Source: Centrapalus pauciflorus | Taxonomy: Eukaryota > Streptophyta > Magnoliopsida > Asterales > Asteraceae | Length of the DNA: 64,000 nt | Direction of reading: 5' to 3' | Assembly (NCBI GenBank): GCA_020465985.1 | Contig: JAANYP010002630.1 | Span: forward strand, 397,253 to 461,252 | Part shown: piece after piece, positions 55,769 to 64,000 of the stretch | How positions within the stretch are numbered: position 1 is the stretch's first letter | Layout of the letters: each line of letters opens with the position of its first letter | The notes under the pieces: generated by a model | What the model was told of the DNA's origin: nothing | The model's database searches: none | What the model saw: the letters and a program-made list of their open reading frames with translations, nothing else | Program-made: the position numbers and the translations under genes

Positions 55769-57165
55769 ATGGCCTCTATTACAGCCCTCACTTCGGCCGA
55801 GAAAACAAGCCATAACTCACACAAGTTTGCTTTTACTTTCTCCCCAACCAATTATGGTTACTGGAAAACTATGCTTCACCCGTTTCTTGTTACAAACAAC
55901 CTGTTTGGATACGTGGATGGCACCCTTCTCTGCCCTCCTCCGACTATCATCTCCTCGTCTGACAAAGATGGTACCACAGTACCACTGCCACAATTAAACC
56001 CTAGTTACACCGCCTGGATCTCCAACGACGCCCACGTACGTATGCTTATTATTTCCACCATCTCTGAGGCCTCTTTTCAGCATGTTCAAGGCACCACCGC
56101 TCGAGATTTGTGGTTGTCTCTTGAACGTGCATATGCCCCACACACTTCTTCTTGGGAATACACCCTTAAAAATCAACTGCTCAAGCTTCAGATGCAACCT
56201 GATGAAACTGCTACAGCCTATTTGACTAGGGCTCATGAATATTCTACTGCTCTCGCCAACATTGGTGAACCGACAAAAGAAAAAGATCTGGTTTATGTGG
56301 TTATCTCGGGACTTAAAGACGAATACAATGGTTTGAAATCATCCCTTATTGGACGCCAGTCTCCAATAACCTTTGCTGAACTTTTTGCGTTGTTATCAGA
56401 CCATGATTACATGATCCAGAAGCCTGCTCCAGTCATACCGCCCTCTCAGGCATTCCTGTCTACTACTACTGCTGGTAATCATCGCACCTCATCTACTTCT
56501 GGTACTACTCCATCTCCTGATCAGCTCCAAGCTCTTCAGCATGCTCTCTCTCAGCTTGGTCTTCAGGTACAACCTATTGTTCCTCTTCTTGCACAGGCTA
56601 ACTATACACACAGGTCTGGTAATTATCGTGGTCGTGGACGTGGAAATAGTCGTGGCCGTGGAAACTACAACACTAACCGCAGTCAAACAGGCGGTAATCG
56701 GGATCAATTTCCGTGGGCCTCTACTCAAAACACTGTGTTTGTAACTTGCAACAGGTGTGGAATTGGCCACATTCTTTCTCAGTGTCCAAATCGTGATCCC
56801 TCTACTATTAGATCCCGGCAGCCTCCGTCAGCTAATTTTACAGATCTGCGCTCCAACATGTCCACCTCTTGGATTCCAGATACAGGTTCCAACCACCATG
56901 TCTCACCAGACCACTCTAGTTTCGATCACTCTGAGGCATACTCCGGTACTGATAATCTTCATGTTGGCGATGGTGAGGGCTTACCTATTCTTCATATAGG
57001 TTCCACCCAATATTACTCTCCTAACAAAACTTTTAGCCTTAACAACATTCTACATGTGCCTGATATTAAACAAAACTTACTTTCTGTTCAACAATTTTGT
57101 CTTGATAATGATGTGTTCTTTGAATTTCACTCCACTTTCTTTGTTGTGAAGGACAAGTCTACACA
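55769..57165 (+). pseudogene. E2 gag and protease
   Basis: Starts at ATG 55769 ('MASITALTSAEK') and is open for about 465 codons in family frame before a 1-bp deletion near 57165. The gag capsid region has 'NYGYWKTMLHPFLVTNNLFG', 'ISEASFQHVQGTTARDLWLS' and 'NGLKSSLIGRQSPITFAELF'. A Gly/Arg-rich RNA-binding stretch (YRGRGRGNSRGRGNY) is followed by a zinc knuckle CNRCGIGHILSQC, with three rather than four residues before His. The protease signature 'WIPDTGSNHHVSPDH' follows in the same frame. After the deletion the open frame runs on as nonsense to 57349. Confidence 0.88.
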
Positions 57166-60090
57166 CACCAGCCCCTCACTGGTCCAAGTAACGGTGGTCT
57201 CTACTCCTTTCGTCTTCCTACGAATCAACCTATTCCTAAGGTCGGATTCTCCGCTACCCGTGCTTCCTCCACTATCTGGCATCACCGACTCGGCCATCCT
57301 CATCCACAACCGTTTCTTTCTATGGTTTCTAAGTATAGTTTACCTTTAAACAATGAGTCTTCTAGTAGTTCTTTTTGTAATTCCTGTTCTGTTGGGAAAT
57401 CATCTAAATTAATTTGTTACCTTCTATTTATAAAAGTTCGAGTGTTTTGGATTTGGTATTTTGTGATGTTTGGGGCCCTGCTCCTGTTGCCTTGTTTGAT
57501 GGTCACACTTACTTTCTATTATGTGTTGATCATTACTCTCGTTTCATGTGGATTTTTCCCTTAAAACTTAAGTCTAATGTGTATGCTACTTTTAAAAGTT
57601 TCCTTGTCATGGCTGAACGTCAATTCCAAACAAAACTAAAAACCGTTCAAACCGATTGGAGAGGGGAGTTTCAGAATCTCTCTCAATTCTTCTCCTCTCT
57701 CGGCATCCTTCATCGTCTCTCGTGTCCTCATACCAGTGAGCAAAATGGTTTTGTTGAACGTCGTCATCGACATGTTGTCGAAACCGGTCTTACCTTACTA
57801 GCCGCCTCTAATGTTCCTCAACGTTTCTGACATTTTGCCTTTGATACAGCTGTCTATCTCATTAATCGCATGCCGTCTAGAACTAACTCTAATATCTCAC
57901 CTTTTGAATTTTTATTCAAACGTCCCCCAGATTTTTCCTTTCTTCGAGTATTTGGGTGTCAGTGTTTTCCACATCTCCGTCCATACAACAAACACAAAAT
58001 GGACTTCCGTTCCACTCCGTGTGTTTTCCTTGGCTACAGTCCACTCCATCATGGCTACCGTTGCCTGGACCCACAGTCTGAGCGCCTTTACATAGCCTGA
58101 CACGTTCGTTTCAATGAACAACTCTTTCCCTTTCACCAACCTTCCACCCCTCCTTCAGCATCTACCTCAGACCCATACATCTCATCCTACCCTCAACCTG
58201 ACCCCACTCCTTTCACTTCTCCCACTACTGATACACCTACCAATACACCTACCACTACATCTCCTGATACACCTACCCCCACTACTCCCACTACTGATAC
58301 ACCTACACCTACCAATACACCTACACCCACTCCTCTTCGCACATATCATCGACGCTCTAGCACTACCCAACCATCCCACCCTTCTGTTAATACCCATCAC
58401 CCTTCTCCCACTACACAACCAACTACCACTGCCCCCTCTCGTCCTCGGCCACCTAATCTCCGTCCCAACCCTAAACAAACCAAACCCCCCAATATCTCCT
58501 CCTTCCACACCAACTATACAAACACCGAACCACCTTACTTCTCCATTGCCAACAAGGATCCTCAGTGGCGTCGTGTTATGTCCGACGAGTATTCGGCTCT
58601 ACTCAGAAATGGTACTTGGTTTTTGGTTCCTCCTGTTCCTGGTGCTAATGTAGTTGATTGCAAATGGGTCTATAAATTGAAACGTGACCCAACTGGCGCG
58701 ATACATCGCTATAAGGCTCGTCTTGTTGCTAAAGGTTACAGTCAGGAAGAAGGTGTGGATTATATTGAGACATTCAGTCCAGTGGTCAAATCCACTACAA
58801 TCCGGGTTGTCTTATCTCTGGCCGTCACACAGAATTGGCCCCTCCGACAGCTTGATGTGCAGAATGCCTTTCTTCACGGTGATCTCACCGAAACAGTATA
58901 CATGACTCAACCCTCCGGTTTCGTGGATCCTACTAAACCTAATCATGTGTGTCTCCTTCACAAAGCTTTATATAGGTTAAAACAGGCTCCTCGAGCATGG
59001 TTTCATCGCCTCTCTTCCGCCCTTCAGGCTCTTGGTTTTCGAGACTCACGGACTGACCCATCACTGTTTATCTATTCTCACCAAGGCACGCTTTTATACA
59101 TGTTGGTCTACGTGGATGACATTATTCTCACAAGCAACAATTCTCAGGCCATTGATACTGTAGTTCGCCGTCTTAGTCAGAGTTTTTATCTTCAGGATAT
59201 GGGTCCTCTTTCATACTTTCTTGGTGTTGAGGTTATTCACAACAACCCAGACTTGATTCTCTCACAGAAAAAGTATATTCTGGAGCTCCTACAGCGTGCA
59301 GGTCTATCAAATGCAAAACCGGTTCCGTCTCCCATGACTACTAATGCGCACCTTGCTCTAGGTGACAGTGCGCCCTTCACCGATCCAATTAAGTATCGTC
59401 AAATTGTGGGGGCCCTTCAGTATGTCACTCTTTATCGTCCAGACATTGCTTATGCTGTTAACAAGGTTTGTCAGTTCATGTACTCTCCAACAGACAATCA
59501 GTGGTCCGCAGTCAAGCGCATACTTCGTTATTTGTTAGGTACCGTTGAGTATGGTTTACGACTTGAATGCAAGTCTGGTATGCTTCTTCATGCATATTCT
59601 GACTCTACTTTCACCACACTGACTGGATTCTCCGATGCTGACTGGGCTGGTTGTCCCTATGATCGTCGATCCACGGGGGGATATGCTATCTATCTCGGGT
59701 CAAACCTTGTTTCATGGTCTGCACGGAAACAAAAGACTGTTTCTCGCTCCTCTACGGAATCTGAATACAAGGCTCTTGCTGACACTGTTGCTGAACTTAC
59801 TTAGCTTCAGGCCTTACTACGTGAGCTTCATGTTCCCCTTCAGACAGTACATACTCTATGGTGTGATAATGTTGGTGCTATATACCTTTCTGCTAATCCT
59901 GTTTTCCATGCCCGAACAAAGCATGTTGAAATCGACTTCCACTTTGTCAGAGAAAAGGTTGCCCGGCGACAACTCTCCATACGGTTTATATCTACAGATG
60001 ATCAGATTGCTGATGTCTTCACAAAGCCACTCTCGTCTACACGCTTTCTCCTTCTTAGATCCAAGCTACAGGTCGTTCCCCGGCCTTAGC
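57166..60090 (+). pseudogene. E2 pol (integrase, RT, RNase H)
   Basis: The frame is lost near 57165 and again near 57408 (1-bp deletions relative to E1). It carries the integrase ('CDVWGPAPVALFDGHTYF', 'VQTDWRGEF', 'EQNGFVERRHRH'), then TGA at 57828-57830 where E1 has a Trp codon after 'VPQRF'. A second TGA near 58100 sits where E1 has CGA. A Thr/Pro-rich linker leads into an open RT-RNase H block (58578-59804) with 'QLDVQNAFLHGDLTETVYM', 'LVYVDDIILTSNN' and 'SRSSTESEYKALADTV', ended by TAG at 59802-59804 (E1 has Trp). The frame then resumes to 60090. Note 'WRGEF' where E1 has 'WGGEF' near the integrase second Asp. Confidence 0.9.
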
Positions 60091-60101
60091 TTGCGGGGGG
60101 A

Positions 60102-60246
60102 TATTAGACATAGTTTATAGAGTAGAAGGACTAGAATGTAATTAGTCTAAACTAGATAGTAATCATTGTAATTAGTTTCTCTGTATATACTTGCATTGTA
60201 ATCAGTGTTTCACACATCAATATACATTAGATTACAAAGTCTATTG
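60102..60246 (+). repeat. 3' LTR of E2
   Basis: 145 bp, one substitution from the 5' LTR (ctctGtatat versus ctctAtatat). The PPT is directly upstream. Confidence 0.93.
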
Positions 60247-60251
60247 TGCAA

Positions 60252-62075
60252 TCAACCACATTAGCAGGAGGAACTAAAGACCAAGTACCATTCCTTAGTA
60301 GAGCCGAGTACTCGTCGGACATAGCACGACGCCACTGAGGATCCTTGTTGGCAATGGAGAAGTAAGGTGGTTCGGTGTTTGTATAGTTGGTGTGGAAGGA
60401 GGAGATATTGTGGGGTTTGGTCTATTTAGGGTTGGGACGTAGGTTAGGTGGCCGAGGACGAGAGGGGGCAGTGGTAGTAGGTTGTGGAGTGGGAGAAGAG
60501 GGCTGGGTACCACCAGGAGGGTGGGGTGGCTGGGTAGTGCTAGAGCGACGATGGTATGTGCGAAGAGGAACGGGGGTAGGTGTATCTGTAGGGGGTGAAT
60601 CAGTAGTGGGTGTAAATGTATCAGTAGTGGGAGGAGCGGATGTAGATGTATCGGTAGGCTGTGGGACAGGAGGAGGAGATGGGTCACCAGGGGTAGTGGA
60701 AGGTGAGGGAGAAGTAGTAGGGTCAGGTTGAGGATAGGAGGAGATATATGGGTCTGATGTAGATGGTGAAGTAGGGTTGGAGGGTTGGTGAAAGGGAAAA
60801 AGGTGTTTATTGACACGAACATGTCGGGATATGTAAAGGCGCTCAGACTGTGGGTCCAGACAACGGTAGCCATGATGGGTTGGACTGTAGCCAAGGAAAA
60901 CACACGGAGTAGAACGAAAGTCCATTTTGTGTTTGTTGTATGGACGGAGATGTGGAAAACACTGACACCCAAAGACGCGAAGAAAGGAAAAATCTGGAGG
61001 ACGTTCGAATAAAAATTCAAAGGGTGAGATGTGAGAGTTTGTTCTAGACGGCATGCGATTGATGAGATAGACAACTGTATCAAAGGCAAAATGCCAGAAA
61101 CGTTGAGGGACATTAGAAGCGGCTAGCAAGGTAAGACCGGTTTCGACAACATGCCAATGACGACGTTCAACAAAACCATTTTGTTCACTGGTATGAGGAC
61201 ACGAGAGACGATGAATGATGCCGAGAGAGGATAAGAATTGAGAGAGATTCCGAAACTCCCCTCCCCAATCGGTTTGAACGGTTTTGAGTTTTGTTTGAAA
61301 TTGACGTTCAGCCATGACAAGGAAACTTTTAAAAGTAGCATACACATCAGACTTAAGTTTTAAAGGAAAAATCCACATGAAGCGAGAGTAATGATCAACA
61401 CATAATAGAAAGTAAGTGTGACCATCAAACGAGGCAACAGGAGCAGGACCCCAAACATCACAAAAATACCAAATCCAAAACACTCGAACTTTTATAAATA
61501 GAAGGTAACAAATGTAATTTAGATGATTTCCCAACAGAACAGGAATTACAAAAAGAACTACTAGAAGACTCATTGTTTAAAGGTAAACTATACTTAGAAA
61601 CCATAGAAAGAAACGGTTGTTGATGAGGATGGCCGAGTCGGTGATGCCAGATAGTGGAGGAAGCACGGGTAGCGGAGAATCCGACCTTAGGAATAGGTTG
61701 ATTCGTAGGAAGACGAAAGGAGTAGAGACCACCGTTACTTGGACCAGTGAGGAGGATGGTGTGTGTAGACTTGTCCTTCACAACAAAGAAAGTGGAGTGA
61801 AATTCAAAGAACACATCATTATCAAGACAAAATTGTTGAACAGAAAGTAAGTTTTGTTTAATATCAGGCACATGTAGAATGTTGTTAAGGCTAAAAGTTT
61901 TGTTAGGAGAGTAATATTGGGTGGAACTTATATGAAGAATAGGTAAGCCCTCACCATTGCCAACATGAAGATTATCAGTACCGGAGTATGCCTCAGAGTG
62001 ATCGAAACTAGAGTGGTCTGGTGAGACATGGTGGTTGGAACCTGTATCCGGAAGCCAAGAGGTGGACATTCAGAT
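60252..62075 (-). pseudogene. E1 protease, integrase and linker up to the E2 insertion
   Basis: The protease 'WLPDTGSNHHVSPDH' and GAG-pre-integrase 'WHHRLGHPHQQPFLSMVSKY' are in one frame (62069-61458). An extra T in a homopolymer near 61465 shifts to the integrase frame, which reads 'CDVWGPAPVASFDGHTYF', 'QTDWGGEFRNLSQFL' and 'EQNGFVERRHWHVVETGL' down through a Ser/Thr/Pro linker to a stop at 60422. Family sequence continues after the stop to 'GTWSLVPP' and 'NVVDC', where E2 begins. Confidence 0.9.
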
Positions 62076-63151
62076 CTGTAAAATTGCTGACGGTGGCTGC
62101 CGTGACCTAATAGTAGAGGGATCACGATTGGGACACTGAGAGGGAATGTGGCCAATTCCACACCTGTTGCAAGTTCCAAACACAGTATTTTGAGTAGAGG
62201 CCCAAGGGAATTGATCCCGATTACCACCTGTTTGACTGCGGTTAGTGTTGTAGTTTCCACGGCCACGGTTATTTCCACGTCCACGACCACGACCACGATA
62301 ATTACCAGACCTGTGTGTATAGTTAGCCTGTGCAAGAGGAGTAACAATAGGTTGTACCTGAAGCCCAAGCTGGGAGAGAGCATGCTGAAGAGGTTGGAGC
62401 TGATCAGGAGATGGAGTAGTACCAGAAGTGGAGTACGATGATTACCAGCAGCAGTAGTAGACAGGAAGGCCTGGGAGGGTGGTATTACTGGAGCAGGCTT
62501 CTGTATCATGTAATCATGGTCTGATAACAAAGCAAAAAGTTCAGCAAACGTTATTGGAGACTGGCGGCCAATAAGGGATGATTTCAAACCATTGTATTCG
62601 TCTCTAAGACCCGAGATAACCACATAGACCGGATCTTTTTCTCTTGTTGGTTCACCAATGTTGGCGAGAGCAGTAGAATATTCCTGAGCCCTAGTCAAAT
62701 AGGCTGAAGCAGTTTCATCAGGTTGCATCTGAAGTTTGAGAAGTTGATTTTTGAGGGTGTATTCCCGAGAAGACGTGCGTGGGGCATATGCACGTTCAAG
62801 AGACAGCCACAAATCCCGAGAGGTGGTGCCTTGAACGTGCTGAAAAGAGGCCTCAGAGATGGTGGAAATAATAAGCATACGTACGTGGGCATCGTTGGAG
62901 ATCCAGGCGGTGTAACTAGGATTTAATTGTGGCAGTGGTACTGTGGTACCATCTTTGTCAGACGAGGAGATGATAGTCGGAGGAGGGCAGAGAATTGTGC
63001 CATCCACGTATCCAAATAGGTTGTTTGTAACAAGAAACGGGTGAAGCATAGTTTTCCAGTAGCCATAATTGGTTGGGGAGAGAGTAAAGGCAAACTTGTG
63101 GGAGTTATGGCTGGTTTTCTCTGCTGAAGTAAGGGCTGTAATAGAAGCCAT
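62076..63151 (-). pseudogene. E1 gag
   Basis: Starts at the ATG at 63151 ('MASITALTSAEK', as in E2) and is collinear with E2 gag for about 240 codons. A net 4-bp deletion near 62440 then moves the Gly/Arg-rich and zinc-knuckle part ('RCGIGHIPSQC'-like, plus-strand 62100-62180) to another frame. It cannot make a full Gag. Confidence 0.88.
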
Positions 63152-63545
63152 TTGTAGGCAGCAGCAGCAGAGGGTGTTGATTGGGGTTTAGGCGGCAGCA
63201 GCAGCAAGCAAGAGCAGCAGGATACGGCGGCAGCAGGGAGTAGGAGCAGCCGCAGAAGAGAGGTTGTGCGGCAGAAAGGATGCAGCGGCAGAGGGTTTGT
63301 GTGCGGCAGAGGGGTGGGGACAGCAGGGTTGATTTGCGGCGGCAGAGGGTTTGTGTTTGGCAGCAGGGTTTGTGTGGCGGCAGAGCGTGTGTTGTGCGGC
63401 AGAAAGGATGCAGCGGCAGAGGGGTGGTGTCAGGTGGCTAGGGGTGAGGGCGGCGGCAGGGAGGTAGGCGCCTAGGGTTTAGAGAAGTAGGCGGCTAGGG
63501 TTTAGGAGATGAGGCCTAGGGTTGTAATCCCAGGCTCTGATGCCA
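63152..63545 (-). other. E1 leader and PBS
   Basis: CAG/CGG-rich on the plus strand, as in the E2 leader. The PBS, in sense TGGCATCAGAGCC, is at 63533-63545, next to the 5' LTR. Confidence 0.85.
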
Positions 63546-63689
63546 TAACAGACTTTGTAATCTGATGTATATTATTGTGTGTTAACAATGATTACAATGC
63601 CAAGTATATATAGAAGAACTAATACAATGATTACTATCTAGTTTAGACTACTTACATTCTAGTCCTTCTATTATAAACTATGTCTAATA
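63546..63689 (-). repeat. 5' LTR of E1
   Basis: 144 bp. Outer flank TTTAG (63690-63694) repeats the base string before 53161. Confidence 0.93.
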
Positions 63690-63694
63690 TTTAG

Positions 63695-64000
63695 CGACAC
63701 TGATTTTTTTTTTTACCCAAAAAGGCGAATTGCATTAAGGTGTTTCCCTTGCATCCTTGACCAGAATAAACGTCTAAGTATTTGCCTCCCATCTTATTCA
63801 ACAAAACAACAACATTTATTGTTAAACAAAGCTTCATGGCTGGTCGAATTGATGTGGTTATTGAAGCATGTAACCTCTAATAGACATCAAAGAACATCTA
63901 AGGCAGAAATCTATAACCAAATTTTAAACAGAAAGGCAGGGTGTCATGGTTGCAAAAATGTTAGCCTGTGGTAAGGAATGAAAACAGAGAAAAATCACAA
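63695..64000. other. Flank of E1
   Basis: Continuation of the sequence in front of 53156. No exon of the exonuclease gene is recognised up to the window end. Confidence 0.5.

Larger units (their letters stand above)
55298..60246 (+). mobile_element. Copia element E2, same family as E1, inserted into E1 head to head
   Basis: LTRs of 145 bp at 55298-55442 and 60102-60246 differ at one base. A 5-bp duplication TGCAA (55293-55297 and 60247-60251) restores the E1 RT reading 'DC|KW' when the insert is removed in thought. In sense (plus): PBS TGGTATCAGAGCC at 55443, a leader rich in CTGCCGC, gag, pol, PPT GCGGGGGGA before the 3' LTR. Coding is interrupted by at least two 1-bp deletions and three nonsense codons despite the near-identical LTRs. 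Confidence 0.95.
53161..63689 (-). mobile_element. Copia element E1 (Ale-like), interrupted by E2 and a MITE
   Basis: LTRs of 145 and 144 bp at 53161-53305 and 63546-63689, with a 5-bp duplication TTTAG at 53156-53160 and 63690-63694. In sense (minus): 5' LTR, PBS TGGCATCAGAGCC, gag, pol in copia order, PPT GCGGGGGGA, 3' LTR. The LTRs start TATTAG and end CTGTTA instead of TG...CA. They differ by three substitutions and one indel, so E1 is older than E2. gag and pol contain several frameshifts and stops. E2 (55298-60246) and a MITE (54056-54586) split the RT/RNase H part. Lineage assigned from 'QLDVQNAFLHGDL' and the short LTRs; tentative. Confidence 0.93.

Noticed and set aside
58114..58653. 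179-codon Leu/Pro-rich frame and its minus-strand partner
   Set aside because: Out-of-frame reading of the Thr/Pro-rich linker of E2 pol.

Overview
This window looks like a piece of a large, repeat-rich eudicot nuclear genome, most likely an Asteraceae species. The support is plant genes with plant introns (a membrane-tethered NAC factor and a small-RNA-degrading-nuclease-like gene), many plant transposon families, and a copia element whose extra ORF resembles, from memory, proteins common in daisy-family annotations. No bacterial, organellar or viral genome organisation is visible. The species call is inference.

Layout. 1-6781 and 8659-13246 are two copies of a tandem segmental duplication. 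The right copy runs into an intact NAC gene on the minus strand (13056-15935, three exons, C-terminal transmembrane helix). The left copy carries only the last ~63 codons of that gene, cut in its polyalanine tract. Between and inside the copies sit terminal-inverted-repeat elements whose ends abut long (TA)n tracts, and a hAT-like insertion whose empty site is preserved in the other copy. 16.2-21.5 kb is intergenic, with PIF/Harbinger-like, hAT-like and Helitron-like elements.

21.56-39.59 kb is a three-level nest. A foldback, Mutator-like TIR element (A) holds a second, almost wholly palindromic TIR element (B), which is split by a 14.2-kb Sirevirus-like Ty1/copia retrotransposon on the minus strand. 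That retrotransposon has near-identical 301-302-bp LTRs, a PBS, an open gag, a pol with two stop codons and a frameshift, a multiple polypurine tract, and then a 1229-aa open ORF3 in the env-like position. ORF3 is preceded by a good splice acceptor and by a 'CTCGAAT' repeat array that recurs in the gag leader. This is the most interesting system in the window.

39.6-47.6 kb holds small DNA transposons and two nested solo-LTR-like insertions. 48.6-50.35 kb holds a hAT-like and a PIF/Harbinger-like element. 50523-52103 holds five 5' exons of an SDN5/REXO-like exonuclease gene, without the catalytic domain. Downstream of them lies a 10.5-kb Ale-type copia element (E1, minus) that contains a second copy of its own family in the opposite orientation (E2) and a Mutator-like MITE.

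Only the NAC gene looks like a complete host gene. The exonuclease gene is complete only if it resumes beyond 64000. Most of the rest is the product of successive transposon insertions, and target-site duplications allow their order to be read.
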